Positions 27,354-37,023 are shown, counted from the first letter of the stretch. The stretch is DNA of 64,000 nt from Anaerolineae bacterium (GCA_019637555.1 JAHBVK010000005.1:94328-158327), one strand, 5' to 3'. Notes: generated by a model from the letters alone, not told the origin. A program made the numbers and translations.

Positions 27354-28757
27354 TCAATCGGAGTTGGTGACACGACGCCAGAAATTAGACGAGAATTTAG
27401 GATCGACATACTGCGAAAATTCCCGCCAGCGGGGGAAGAACGTCTGAAAATCCCGTGCCGCCATACGGGCATCTTTGGCTGGATAGAGCGCACCGTCACT
27501 ATCGCGAACGATGGCATCCAATTCGTTGAGCAGCTTTAGCGTGCGTTCGCCGCGGAATTGGAAATCCAGCGATAAGGTGATGCCGTGACGCGGGAAGGAG
27601 AGCATCCCCGGCGATTTAAGATTGCCGAAGGTCTTGAGCACCGAGACGGGCGAGGCATCGCCGGAGTCCACGACGCGCTTGAGCACAGTTTTGATCGCCT
27701 GCTGGTTATGAGTGAAGGGAACCACTAACTGATATTGCAGGAAGCCCGCAGGACCGTAGAGCTTGTTCCACTGTTTGATCATGTCCAGTGGATAGAAGAA
27801 CGGCTCCCACGATTGGAGTTTGTGAGGCACGCGACCAAGCAGCGAATAGCCGATATTGACGGCGAGTACAGTCAGTTTGTTGACGGTGAACGAGGGCGCG
27901 TCCATGGGAATGGTCAGCAGCGATTTGGCTTTGGGCTGATGCGATGGCGTCGGTTGCAGACGATCATGATTGCCCGCTTGAACGTAACCACGTCCCAAAC
28001 GACTGCCGCTAGCGAAACAATCGACCCATGAGACGGTGTACTCATAGCGCTCGTCCATGGCGGCGGAGACATCGAAAAATTCGTCTATGGTACGGAAGCG
28101 AATTTGCTCTTTGGCGATAAAAGGTCCGGGAATACGCCGGAGACGGAACTCCGCCCAAGTGATCAAGCCCGTGAGTCCGAGTCCGCCGATGGTGGCGGCG
28201 AATAGTTCGCTATTGGACTCGCGGGAGCAGATCAGGCGTTCGCCGTTGGAGCGCAGCAACTCAAACTGCGTGACGTGCCGCCCGAACGTACCGCCGACGT
28301 GATGATTCTTACCGTGAACGTCGTTAGCAATCGCACCGCCGATAGAGATGAATTTGGTGCCCGGCGTGACGGGTAAGAACCAGCCTCGCGGAATGAACAC
28401 TTCCAAAATATCCGCCAGCATGACACCTGCTTCGCAGCGCAGCAAGCCCGTCTCTTCGTCGAAGCTAATGAAACGGCGCAGTCCCGTCATATCGATCAGT
28501 GTGCCGCCATCGTTTAGGCAGCTATCACCATAACTGCGCCCGTAGCCGTAGGGCAGTACCGATCCTTCAATCGAGTCGAAGTTCGAGGTTTCCTCTTGCC
28601 AGAAGACCGCTTTGACGCCATGAGGTTGAGTTTTGGGATAGCGTCCCCAAGATTCATAGTTCCGTGCGCGCATGGTGTCGACGTCAGTGGGAGATTCCGA
28701 CACGGTAGTTGGCTCGGCAAGCGATGGGGAGGCGAGGCGTTCAGGTGCAGCGATCAA
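27354..28757 (-). CDS. FAD-binding oxidase, DprE1-like (decaprenylphosphoryl-ribose 2'-epimerase oxidase subunit family)
   Basis: A 467-residue VAO-type flavoprotein. The FAD domain shows LPYGYGRSYGDSCLN (residues 68-82), the SIGGAIANDVHGKNHH block (138-153) and ATIGGLGLTG (188-197). The C-terminal substrate domain has VLKTFGNLKSPGMLSFP and a conserved lysine in YPAKDARM (Lys428). At the place of mycobacterial Cys387 (GWNICVDF) it reads GITLSLDF, i.e. Ser396. With the adjacent SDR it likely oxidises a polyprenyl-phosphate sugar at C2. A gap of about 80 bases separates its start from the membrane protein gene upstream. Confidence 0.82.
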   Translation of the reverse strand: MIAAPERLASPSLAEPTTVSESPTDVDTMRARNYESWGRYPKTQPHGVKAVFWQEETSNFDSIEGSVLPYGYGRSYGDSCLNDGGTLIDMTGLRRFISFDEETGLLRCEAGVMLADILEVFIPRGWFLPVTPGTKFISIGGAIANDVHGKNHHVGGTFGRHVTQFELLRSNGERLICSRESNSELFAATIGGLGLTGLITWAEFRLRRIPGPFIAKEQIRFRTIDEFFDVSAAMDERYEYTVSWVDCFASGSRLGRGYVQAGNHDRLQPTPSHQPKAKSLLTIPMDAPSFTVNKLTVLAVNIGYSLLGRVPHKLQSWEPFFYPLDMIKQWNKLYGPAGFLQYQLVVPFTHNQQAIKTVLKRVVDSGDASPVSVLKTFGNLKSPGMLSFPRHGITLSLDFQFRGERTLKLLNELDAIVRDSDGALYPAKDARMAARDFQTFFPRWREFSQYVDPKFSSNFWRRVTNSD

Positions 28758-28839
28758 GGTACGATAACTCCGACTGTTTCACAGCAATCCTCATTATTAT
28801 ACCCTATCGCACACGAGTATCCTCATCACAGAAGCGTCG

Positions 28840-30159
28840 TCATTGCCGAGAATTTAGACGATCAGCCAACGATTGCAGATGGAACCAGAGTTGATCCCAG
28901 CGGCGGAAGTCCCAATCAGCAACGGGGAAGCCCTGAGAAAAATCTGCTATCTCACATTGATCGCCCGGCAGGACGATAGAGGTGGCAGCGTCGCCTTGAA
29001 TGATGACGCTATATGCAGTGATGGACCAATGGTTCATTGCTGTGTAGTTGGTCCACAACAAATTAGCGGTGTTTGCACGCAGGCAGGGAGTAGTGCTGGC
29101 AAGCGTGGTTTTGAGGCGATCCGTAAAGGCGAACCAGAAAAGGCTTTGAATAACGATGACTACTGTAAACAACCATGCCAGCCGCATGAGGACCGATTGG
29201 CGTGGTTGCGATTCAAGCAAGCTAGAGCGATTGTCTAACCATGCAGCGATGATGAATGGAAGTGTGAAAGGCAGGAGAAAAAAGCGATAACTAAGGGCAT
29301 CGATCCAAAATATGGGGACAAGTGCCCAGATCATGCCTGCAATCACGGCGACGGTGAGTAATCGAGAGGCGGTGCGCTCCGTCCAATTGATCTTCAGGTT
29401 ACGACTCCACGCCCAACGCTCACGTAGAACAGGCAACAGCAGCGAGAAGCCCGCGAACCAGCCGAGCAGCAGGATCACCAGTGGCAATCCTAATACAGCA
29501 GAGGTGAAGCGCAGTCCTAACGATCCGCCTGTAGAAAGTACGTCTGCCTCATAGGGAGTAATGCCGCTAAGGAACCAGATCACCGCCGCGACGGAAAACC
29601 CGATCATGGCAATGGCGATGGTGCGCTGATGCTGCAAGAAGGCGAGGATCGCGGCGATGCCGAGCAGAAAGACAGCAAACGGATGCGAGCAAATAATCAG
29701 CAGGCTGAAAGGGATGATGAACAGCCAGTGATGACGCTCGACACCAACCAAGATCGAGAGATAGATCGCCCATGCCAGCGGCAGCAGCATCGCCAGTTCG
29801 CTGATGTAGGCGATCTGACCGGGGAGCAGCGCTACACAGACTGTGAACACCACCCAGATAAACAAGCGCGGTTTCTTGGTCCTGACGATCCACCAGCAGA
29901 GCAGCAGTGAGAACAGGATCAGGCTGACGTAGGTGAGGTTGAAGATCAGCGAGAGCAAGGTGAGATCGTGGGTGAGGTAACTCGCCAGCAGCGTAGGGAG
30001 TTCGAGCAAGCCGTGAATGGTACGGCGGTTGGGGATGAATACTTGCCGATCATTGAGAGCGCGGAAGAAATAATAACTGCCGTCGTAGGTAAAAACAGCC
30101 CCACAGACGGCAGCAATCAGCAAACTAGTTGTTATGAACAGGAAGAAACGGCGCATCAC
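28840..30159 (-). CDS. Polytopic membrane protein, possible GT-C-type glycosyltransferase
   Basis: A 439-residue protein with about eleven hydrophobic helices. A short first periplasmic loop carries an aspartate (FTYDGSYYFFRAL, about residues 23-35), as in GT-C glycosyltransferases that use polyprenyl-phosphate sugars, followed by long hydrophobic stretches and a soluble C-terminal 90 residues. Gene order with the DprE2/DprE1-like pair suggests that it uses the sugar lipid they make (inference). It overlaps the OmpR-family regulator upstream by 4 bases. I cannot assign a family firmly. Confidence 0.6.
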   Translation of the reverse strand: MMRRFFLFITTSLLIAAVCGAVFTYDGSYYFFRALNDRQVFIPNRRTIHGLLELPTLLASYLTHDLTLLSLIFNLTYVSLILFSLLLCWWIVRTKKPRLFIWVVFTVCVALLPGQIAYISELAMLLPLAWAIYLSILVGVERHHWLFIIPFSLLIICSHPFAVFLLGIAAILAFLQHQRTIAIAMIGFSVAAVIWFLSGITPYEADVLSTGGSLGLRFTSAVLGLPLVILLLGWFAGFSLLLPVLRERWAWSRNLKINWTERTASRLLTVAVIAGMIWALVPIFWIDALSYRFFLLPFTLPFIIAAWLDNRSSLLESQPRQSVLMRLAWLFTVVIVIQSLFWFAFTDRLKTTLASTTPCLRANTANLLWTNYTAMNHWSITAYSVIIQGDAATSIVLPGDQCEIADFSQGFPVADWDFRRWDQLWFHLQSLADRLNSRQ

Positions 30160-30845
30160 GTCGAAATCATGTAGCCCACACCATGAATGGTGCGGATGAA
30201 GCTCAATTGAGTCCCTGACTCATTCTCTAGTTTAGCGCGAAGATTGCGAATGTGCGCACGCACCAGATCAGGATCGCCGGTACGGGGGGGATAATCCCAG
30301 ACGGCTTCCAACAACCGCTGCGTAGAGAGCGCCTGATTGGGGTGTTCCATCAGATAGCGCAGCAGGCGGTGCTCGGTAGCGGTCAGTTGGATGGAGACGT
30401 TGTTGACGGTTGCTTGATACGTATCCGAGTCGAGCTTGACGGGACCGATCTCGATCACGGCGACCGCATCATCCATCTGCGTGCGGCGCAAGAGTGAGCG
30501 CACCCTTGCAGTTAGTTCCGCCAGTTCAAAGGGCTTGGTCACATAGTCATCACCACCAGCATCGAGTCCGGCTACGATGTCATCGGTTTTGTTGTAGGCG
30601 GTGAGGAACAGGATCAATAAATCCATGAAGCGGGCATCACTGCGCAGCTTCTTGCACAAGGTTAAGCCGTCGGTACCCGGCATGTTGATGTCCAGAATCA
30701 CCAGATCGGGACGACGGTTGACGATCTTCTGCCATGCTTCGTTAGCGGCGGACGCCTGTCCAATTTCGTAGCCTTCCCGACTAAGCGCACGTGTCAGCGT
30801 CCCCAAAACGTCAGCTTCGTCATCAACGGTCAAGATGTAAGACAT
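30156..30845 (-). CDS. Response regulator, OmpR/PhoB family
   Basis: A 229-residue two-component regulator. The receiver domain has the acidic pair VDDE at residues 7-10, the phosphoacceptor Asp52 (VILDINMPG) and the conserved lysine in TKPF near residue 102. The C-terminal winged helix ends in FIRTIHGVGYMI, typical of OmpR. Its start lies 22 bases after the stop of a hybrid kinase that is presumably its partner, and its end overlaps the membrane protein gene. It may therefore control the DprE-like operon downstream. Confidence 0.93.
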   Translation of the reverse strand: MSYILTVDDEADVLGTLTRALSREGYEIGQASAANEAWQKIVNRRPDLVILDINMPGTDGLTLCKKLRSDARFMDLLILFLTAYNKTDDIVAGLDAGGDDYVTKPFELAELTARVRSLLRRTQMDDAVAVIEIGPVKLDSDTYQATVNNVSIQLTATEHRLLRYLMEHPNQALSTQRLLEAVWDYPPRTGDPDLVRAHIRNLRAKLENESGTQLSFIRTIHGVGYMIST

Positions 30846-30867
30846 ACTAAGCTCTCCCTGAGTTTAC

Positions 30868-33537
30868 TTACTTACCAGTTTCGTCGTCTTCACTGGTGAG
30901 GGGCGCAATGGGCAAGGTGACCCGAAAACATGCTCCCTGTTTCACCGAAGTGTCTAGCGCAATGTTACCGCCGCAGTTTTCCGTGATTTGCTTACAGATG
31001 TACAGTCCTAAGCCCGTGCCTTCGCCCTGTGGTTTAGTCGTGAAGAAGGGGTTAAAGACGCGCGCTTGATTCTCTGCTGGAATGCCGGGACCGTTATCCA
31101 GTACCGTTACTTCTACCAGCGACTCCTTGACATTTGAGGAGATGCTGAGGTGAGCGTTGGGCAAGTGACTAAGGGCATCACGCGCATTTAACAGCAGGTT
31201 CAGCCAGACATCTTCCAGATGTCCTGCTTTAGCTTTCACAAAGACTATCTTCGTAGGCAAGTTGCTCTCGATCACGATGCCGCGCCGTTCGATATAGGTG
31301 GAGACGAGTTCCAGCGTGTTACGGATCGATTCATGGACATCAACAAGCTGCGGTTGGTCATGGGGTTCACGGCGGGCATTACTGAGCAGCCGTTTGACCA
31401 CAGTCAAAGACCGCCGACCAGCGCGATGAATCGCTGTAACGCCTTCGCGCATCGGGCTGTCTTGCGGCAAATCGCGGAGGATCAACTCGGCATCACCGAT
31501 CACGGTAGTCAGTGGATTATTGATCTGATGTGCGACGACGGCGGCAAGCTCACCAATCGCGGTGAGGCGTGCTGTCTCGACCAGCTTTGCCTGTGCGCGT
31601 TTCAATTCCTCGATGCTGCTCTGCAAGTCGGAGTACAGGCGGGCGTTATCAATGCCGGTAGCTGCCTGTGTGACCAAGCCCTGCACCAATTTGACTTCTT
31701 CGGGACGCAAGGTGCGGAAATCGAGCGTGTTATAGGCAGTGACCACGCCGAACAGTTCATTTTTGATGCTCAGAGGAACGCAGAGCATCATCCGTGCACC
31801 GTAGCTTTGCATAACTGCGCGAGTATCTTCTGGCACTTCGGCATCGCGGACATCGTAAGTGGAGGTGCGGTTATCCGTCGGCGCACAGTCACAGGGTGGC
31901 TTGGTGGTGGCGTAGGGTTCCTCGAAATAGAGCGTGCTGCCGTATTCCACGACCCGCACAGCAGAATCACCGTCGATGAGCCATAGACAGATCCAATCCG
32001 CACCTGAATACGCAACGATCTGTTCAGCCCCGTTGAGGATCAATTGGGCAGGCAGCGGGCGTTGATCCTGCGCGATCAATGTGGTTGCTTCCATCGCCAG
32101 TGAGCGAAGCTGTTGGCGAAATTCGCTGGTCACTTCGGGCACCGTGCCGCGGTAGTACAACTCGATGAAGCCGACAGGTGGTAGACTGATCGGCTGCGTG
32201 CTGCCGGACGATTTGAGTGGCAGCAACAACAGTTGGTTGGCACCTTCCTTGACCAGCAGATCGCGCTCTTGTTCCCAACGATCTTTGGTCTCGGTGCGAT
32301 TGACCACAAAGAAGGCACCTTGATCGAGCGCCTTTTTCAACATCGCGCGACTGTCGATCTTGATCCGAGCGCCCTGATCCTTCATCCAGATCGCGCGCCA
32401 CGTGCGGGCGATGGTTCGCAACGATTCATCGGGCTGACGCTGCAGAATCTGGCAGCCGTTGAGGTTAATGGCGTGCATGATCTGCTGGCAGATGCCAAGC
32501 AGCACATCGCCCATCGACAGCGTGGAGTTGACCACTTTGCCCGCTTCCGCAAGGATGGCAAGCTGACGGTTTTGCTCCAAACGATCCTCGTAGAGACGCG
32601 CGTTCTCGATAGCGATGGCAGCATGCGCAGCGAGATCGAGCAGCAGTTCTTGATCGTTAAGGGTGAAGACGCGAGGAACACGCTTATTGTTGACACCCAA
32701 AACGCCAATCACCTGCCCTTTGTACATCATGGGTACATAAAGCAACGATTTGACGAAATACTGGGTGCGAATCTGCTGCGGACCACTATCGCCTACAAGC
32801 AGTGGTTTGCCTGTGCGGAATACTTGCCCAACCAGTGAGTTCTGGTTGCGGATGCGGAAGTTGCGCGCGTTATCGTCGTCCAGACCTTTCATGGCGCGAA
32901 GGTAGAGAGTCTTGCCGTCCTCATCAGGAAGCAGCAGCAGCCCTTCTTCGGCGCGGGTCAATGCCGTGCCAGCCTCAACGATCTTGTTCAACACTTGATT
33001 GAGGTCGAGCACAGAGGAAATTGAACGCCCAAGATCCGATAGGGTTTTGAGGGCAATCAACTGCTGACGGCGCGGCACCTCAACCACCGTCTCTTCATTC
33101 TTAGAACGACTGCTTGAGGAAGCCCCGCCGTTGCGATCCGCGGTGGTCACACTAGCTAGCAAAATTTCTGAGGTGCTAGTGCCATCGCGCAACATCTCGG
33201 AGACGTTTCGCAGCAGTTCCGATTCATCTTCTTTGGAACGCATAGGATTGTAGGGGTTGCTGCCAATCCCTTTGCGATTGATCGTGATGAACGGTAAGCG
33301 GGCGAATCCGGGCGAGGAACCGATGTAGTCGTAAATAGTTCGTCCACTGCGATCCATCATGCCGCCATCGACCAGCGCCATTTTGTAGCGCGAGTGATCG
33401 GCAGCAACGGCATCTCCGCAGTTATAGGCATTGTGAACATCGTAGCCGGCGTTAGTGAGTAACGCCGAAACACGATCTGCCACGCGGAGATCGTCCTCAA
33501 TTATTAGGATACGAACGGCATTGAGGTTTGGCAGCAT
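30868..33537 (-). CDS. GAF-rich hybrid sensor histidine kinase with N-terminal receiver
   Basis: An 889-residue kinase. Residues 8-120 form a receiver domain (acidic EDD at 14-16, phosphoacceptor Asp57 in ALVDGGMM). Three GAF-type sensor domains follow at about 165-315, 325-490 and 495-635. The kinase core has His670 (VVAHQINNPLT), an N-box (LLLNARDA, Asn784), G1 (DNGPGIP, 814-820) and G2 (GTGLGLYI). The third GAF region carries a CDCAP cluster near residue 549 that could bind a metal or act as a redox sensor (inference). No membrane helix is found, so it is cytoplasmic. Its OmpR partner is immediately downstream. Confidence 0.9.
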   Translation of the reverse strand: MLPNLNAVRILIIEDDLRVADRVSALLTNAGYDVHNAYNCGDAVAADHSRYKMALVDGGMMDRSGRTIYDYIGSSPGFARLPFITINRKGIGSNPYNPMRSKEDESELLRNVSEMLRDGTSTSEILLASVTTADRNGGASSSSRSKNEETVVEVPRRQQLIALKTLSDLGRSISSVLDLNQVLNKIVEAGTALTRAEEGLLLLPDEDGKTLYLRAMKGLDDDNARNFRIRNQNSLVGQVFRTGKPLLVGDSGPQQIRTQYFVKSLLYVPMMYKGQVIGVLGVNNKRVPRVFTLNDQELLLDLAAHAAIAIENARLYEDRLEQNRQLAILAEAGKVVNSTLSMGDVLLGICQQIMHAINLNGCQILQRQPDESLRTIARTWRAIWMKDQGARIKIDSRAMLKKALDQGAFFVVNRTETKDRWEQERDLLVKEGANQLLLLPLKSSGSTQPISLPPVGFIELYYRGTVPEVTSEFRQQLRSLAMEATTLIAQDQRPLPAQLILNGAEQIVAYSGADWICLWLIDGDSAVRVVEYGSTLYFEEPYATTKPPCDCAPTDNRTSTYDVRDAEVPEDTRAVMQSYGARMMLCVPLSIKNELFGVVTAYNTLDFRTLRPEEVKLVQGLVTQAATGIDNARLYSDLQSSIEELKRAQAKLVETARLTAIGELAAVVAHQINNPLTTVIGDAELILRDLPQDSPMREGVTAIHRAGRRSLTVVKRLLSNARREPHDQPQLVDVHESIRNTLELVSTYIERRGIVIESNLPTKIVFVKAKAGHLEDVWLNLLLNARDALSHLPNAHLSISSNVKESLVEVTVLDNGPGIPAENQARVFNPFFTTKPQGEGTGLGLYICKQITENCGGNIALDTSVKQGACFRVTLPIAPLTSEDDETGK

Positions 33538-33589
33538 AGGTCAGGACGTAACGACTCCTCAATATAGCGCAAATGGTGCGCTTCCATTC

Positions 33590-34399
33590 TCATTCCGGTT
33601 TACTTAGACGTTCCCGGCGACGTGCTAAATCATCATCAATGTCTTTGCCCTCGGCAGTTTTCGCAGTGGTAGCAGTATCAGTCGCTGCTGGTTGCGCTGT
33701 CGAAGCTTGTTCCAGTGGTGATGAGACTGGCGCTGCTGCTTCATCGGATCGCGGGATGATCGGCGCGAGGACGGTTTCCGCACGCTCCCGCACGGTTTGC
33801 AGCAGATCGTTCAGTTTGGCACCCGTCGCTTTGCCCAGTTGGTCGAGCTGTCCGGCTAAGGCTGGCGGTATAAGATCGGGTCGTGCCTCTGCTTGCTGCG
33901 ATGGTGGCGCATTGGTCGCTTCGGTACTATCACTGGCTGCCGTCGCTTCATGCATCTGACGGGCATCAACGATCATGGCTTCGAGCATGTTAACACGCTC
34001 AATGTAGGCAGAGGTGGCGGTTCGATGCTCATCCAACTGCGCGGCTAACATGGACGCCCGATGGCGCGCCTGCTGCATGAGACCTACCAACCGACGCGCT
34101 TCCGATTCATCGCCACGCTCCAGCGCAGCATCAGCCTGTTGATCGTAAGCAGCTTGCTGGCGCTGCACCTCGTCCAGACGAGCCTGCATGGCATCTTCTT
34201 CGCGCAATGCAGCGTCGATCTGTTTACGCATGGCATCCACTTTACGCTCGACATCCGCGATTGCGCGCGGATCACGCAGCGCTGCCGGATCGAGAGAAGT
34301 AGTGGCAGCTTCATCGCTTCCAATTCCCGGCACGCTGTGCAGTAAGCTGTCTACGCTGGAGCGCAGCAGTGTGTTTAGCTTATCAAACAGATCGGACAT
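33590..34399 (-). CDS. Coiled-coil protein, PspA/IM30-like
   Basis: About 269 residues from ATG 34399 (MSDLFDKLNTLL); the frame is open to 34414. The N-terminal amphipathic helix and the 45-130 coiled coil rich in Glu, Arg, Gln and Ala resemble PspA/IM30 membrane-stress proteins. The C-terminal third (residues 150-269) is Ala/Thr/Pro-rich and low complexity, likely disordered. Length exceeds PspA (about 220), so the match is by pattern only. It stands between the kinase and the divergent pgeF cluster. Confidence 0.65.
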   Translation of the reverse strand: MSDLFDKLNTLLRSSVDSLLHSVPGIGSDEAATTSLDPAALRDPRAIADVERKVDAMRKQIDAALREEDAMQARLDEVQRQQAAYDQQADAALERGDESEARRLVGLMQQARHRASMLAAQLDEHRTATSAYIERVNMLEAMIVDARQMHEATAASDSTEATNAPPSQQAEARPDLIPPALAGQLDQLGKATGAKLNDLLQTVRERAETVLAPIIPRSDEAAAPVSSPLEQASTAQPAATDTATTAKTAEGKDIDDDLARRRERLSKPE

Positions 34400-34523
34400 T
34401 CTCTGCCCCTTCACTATGAATATTGTATATAAAGCTATGAATATGTGGGTTACGACATAATAACAGCTTTACGCGCTATAATCCGCCCAAAATCAGGCAT
34501 TTTCAAGGGCTTATAGTCAGCGC

Positions 34524-35315
34524 GTGAAACGAGTTCAATCCGACGATGTAGTGTATTACCAGTTTGAACAATGGGCGAAATCGGATGCGCTAACGCACGG
34601 TGTCTTTACGCGGATAGGCGGCGTTAGTGAGACCCCTTTCGCGTCGTTGAATGTCGGCGGCACAGTGGGCGACGATCCTGCGGCAGTGCAGGAAAACCTG
34701 CGGCGCATCTACGATTCGATGGAAGCGGATGAGCAAGAGGTTTGCACCGTCTGGCAAGTTCACAGTGCCGATGTGGTGATCGCGGATCAGCGTGTGCCGG
34801 GGCGTCGCTGGCTGGCACGGGCAGACGGAATGGTCACGAATCAGCCTGAAGTAACACTAACGATGCGCTTCGCTGACTGCGTACCGATCCTGTTTCACGA
34901 TCCTACGCAGCGTGCCATCGGAATTGCGCACGCTGGCTGGCGGGGTACGGTGGCACAAGTGACCGCGAATACGGTGCAAATGATGGTGGATGCTTTTGGC
35001 AGTGATCCGGCTGATATTCAAGCCGCCATTGGTCCAAGCATTGGTCCTGATCACTATCAGGTAGGCGAGGAAGTCGTGCAAGCGGTGCAAGCTGCATTTG
35101 GCACAACGGATGGTTTGATCGCACGGGCGGCTGATGGCAGCGCTTATCTCGATCTGTGGGCGGCGAACAAGCTAGCGCTGGAGCGCGTCGGTGTGCATCA
35201 GATAGAAGTGGCGGAAATCTGCACGGCGACGAATACCGCCGAATTCTTCTCACATCGCGCGGAAAAGGGCAAAACGGGTCGCTTCTGCGCGGTGATCAAG
35301 ATGAGGGCGCAATAA
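34524..35315 (+). CDS. pgeF: Peptidoglycan editing factor PgeF (YfiH/DUF152, laccase-like)
   Basis: A 263-residue cytoplasmic protein of the multicopper-polyphenol-oxidase-like family. PgeF removes aberrant L-Ser from peptidoglycan precursors in E. coli. The conserved metal-site triad is visible: His80 (QVHSADVV), Cys119 (FADCVPILFHD) and His136 (AHAGWRGT), plus a downstream AAIGPSIGPDHYQVG block. The start is GTG at 34524. It leads the pgeF-yggS-yggT-yggU cluster, which in many bacteria adjoins cell-division genes. Confidence 0.92.
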   Translation: MKRVQSDDVVYYQFEQWAKSDALTHGVFTRIGGVSETPFASLNVGGTVGDDPAAVQENLRRIYDSMEADEQEVCTVWQVHSADVVIADQRVPGRRWLARADGMVTNQPEVTLTMRFADCVPILFHDPTQRAIGIAHAGWRGTVAQVTANTVQMMVDAFGSDPADIQAAIGPSIGPDHYQVGEEVVQAVQAAFGTTDGLIARAADGSAYLDLWAANKLALERVGVHQIEVAEICTATNTAEFFSHRAEKGKTGRFCAVIKMRAQ

Positions 35316-35316
35316 G

Positions 35317-36069
35317 GTGTCCGCAGAGAATTCCATTGCCGCCAGAATCGCCGCTGTTCGTGACCAAATGCGAGACGCCTGTGAGCGCGCAAACCGATCA
35401 ACGGAATCGGTGACGCTGGTAGCGGTAAGCAAAACACATCCCGCCGAAGCGGTAGTCGAAGCGTTCAAGTGCGGTTTGCGACACTTCGGTGAAAACCGTG
35501 TTGAGGAAGCCAGTCAGAAGATTCCCCGTGTGCGTGAACTCAGCGGCACGGAAGCGGAGCGAATTACGTGGCATATGATCGGTCACGTACAAAGCCGCAA
35601 AGCTGAAGAGGTAGTCGGCATTTTCGATACGATCCACTCGCTGGATACGATCAAGCTGGCAGAGCGTTACTCACGGTTTGCGGTTGAGGCTGGCAAGAAT
35701 GCAAGAGTGCTGCTGGAAGTTAATGTTTCCGGCGAGGAAAGCAAGAGTGGGTTCGAGGCGGCGGGTTGGCAGCACGATACCGATCTGCGCAATCAACTGT
35801 GGGACGCGGTAAGGAAGATCAGCGCACTACCTCATCTGAGGCTCGAAGGGCTGATGACGATGGCTCCGATTGTCGAGGAGATGGAGCAAACACGCCCTGT
35901 TTTCGCGGCACTGCGGCAACTCCGAGATGCATTGGCTGCGGATTTTCCCCAGTGGGAGTGGCAGTCGTTGAGTATGGGCATGACCGATGATTTTCCAATT
36001 GCGATTGAGGAAGGTGCAACCCTGATCCGGGTAGGACGCGCCATTTTCGGAGATCGTGCGTATACATGA
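35317..36069 (+). CDS. yggS: PLP homeostasis protein, YggS/PLPBP family
   Basis: A 250-residue pyridoxal-phosphate-binding TIM-barrel protein. The PLP lysine is Lys39 in VAVSKTHP; HFGENRVEEA and WHMIGHVQSRKAE follow in the usual order, and SMGMTDDFPIAIEEGATLIRVG near the C-terminus binds the phosphate. It has no known catalytic reaction and buffers PLP. It starts with GTG one base after the pgeF stop, so the two are translationally coupled. Confidence 0.94.
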   Translation: MSAENSIAARIAAVRDQMRDACERANRSTESVTLVAVSKTHPAEAVVEAFKCGLRHFGENRVEEASQKIPRVRELSGTEAERITWHMIGHVQSRKAEEVVGIFDTIHSLDTIKLAERYSRFAVEAGKNARVLLEVNVSGEESKSGFEAAGWQHDTDLRNQLWDAVRKISALPHLRLEGLMTMAPIVEEMEQTRPVFAALRQLRDALAADFPQWEWQSLSMGMTDDFPIAIEEGATLIRVGRAIFGDRAYT

Positions 36070-36131
36070 ATCATCATTGTTAAGCGTTAGAACACTGTTA
36101 CACATCAAGAATCTCAGGAGTATGTATCGTC

Positions 36132-36389
36132 ATGGGTAGTTCGATAGCGGAGCTGATTCACCTTATCTTCACGATTTTCAATCTGCTCATTCTGGGGCGG
36201 GTTTTGCTCGGCTGGATCAATCTTGATCCGTATCATCCTGTAGCCCAATTCCTGTACCGGACGACGGAGCCGTTTCTTGAACCGATCAGAAGGGTGATGC
36301 CATCGATGGGGATGTTTGACCTCAGCCCGATTGTTGTTATCATCATTGCAGCAGTCCTAGAAAACATCCTTGTTCAACTTGTCCGGTAG
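36132..36389 (+). CDS. yggT: YggT family membrane protein
   Basis: An 85-residue protein with two hydrophobic segments and the family signature YRTTEPFLEPIRRVMP in the loop between them (about residues 42-57). YggT proteins are associated with division and osmotic tolerance. An AGGAG ribosome site ends at 36120 upstream of the ATG at 36132. It follows yggS by 62 bases and is likely in the same transcript. Confidence 0.9.
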   Translation: MGSSIAELIHLIFTIFNLLILGRVLLGWINLDPYHPVAQFLYRTTEPFLEPIRRVMPSMGMFDLSPIVVIIIAAVLENILVQLVR

Positions 36390-36473
36390 CGCACCCTACA
36401 GCGCCCGGCTGATTGCAGAGTATCCGCAATACAGATCATAGCGACGTGTAGCCGTGGCTGGAGATGCCTACTT

Positions 36474-36803
36474 ATGACTCGTAAACTTGACTTCAAGATC
36501 ACTGATGCCAAGCGTGGTGCAGCCTTCACGGTGCGGATCGTGACACGCGCACAGCGGGATGAGATCGTCGGTGTGCAGGAAGATGGCACGCTGAAAATCC
36601 GGCTGACAGCGGCACCTGCCGATGGGCAAGCCAATAGCGCGCTGATCAAATTTCTGGCAGAGCGACTGGGTGTGCCAGAAACTGCCATCGAAATTGTGGC
36701 AGGCAAGGAAACGCGCGATAAGTGGATTAGCGTGGAAGGGATTTCGACTGCAGAAGTCGATGATCTATTGAAACCCGATCCCGGTGTGGTAGAAGGCGAC
36801 TAG
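36474..36803 (+). CDS. yggU: DUF167 (YggU) family protein
   Basis: A 109-residue soluble protein with the family core KIRLTAAPADGQANSALI near residue 41-58 and FLAERLGVPETAIEIVAG following. Function is unknown; it commonly sits next to yggT. It is the last cluster member before a terminator at 36848-36893. Confidence 0.9.
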   Translation: MTRKLDFKITDAKRGAAFTVRIVTRAQRDEIVGVQEDGTLKIRLTAAPADGQANSALIKFLAERLGVPETAIEIVAGKETRDKWISVEGISTAEVDDLLKPDPGVVEGD

Positions 36804-36847
36804 CTACCGTTCGCTGATCAACTGCATAGTTGCTGGAAAAGCAAGCG

Positions 36848-36893
36848 AATCGCAAGCCAGTGGGAATAGTCCTGCGTCGGGTTGCGATTTTTT
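36848..36893 (+). terminator. Rho-independent terminator after yggU
   Basis: AATCGCAA at 36848-36855 pairs with TTGCGATT at 36882-36889 (the arm continues with one mismatch as AATCGCAAgCC/GGgTTGCGATT), and the right arm runs into TTTTTT at 36888-36893. It lies 44 bases after the yggU stop. Confidence 0.75.
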
Positions 36894-37023
36894 GATTCCG
36901 GCGTAAAGGTGAGGTTTGTCGGGTCGATTCAGGACAAATGTCAAGGACATCAGAAGCGCAAGTTTTTAGAATCTGCTCTCGCCATAGTTTAGTTTTGCTA
37001 TGACGGAACGAGGAGCTGATGTT

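Noticed and set aside
31219..31986. 255-codon plus-strand frame inside the hybrid kinase gene
   Set aside because: No family motif; it arises from the codon bias of the opposite strand kinase gene.
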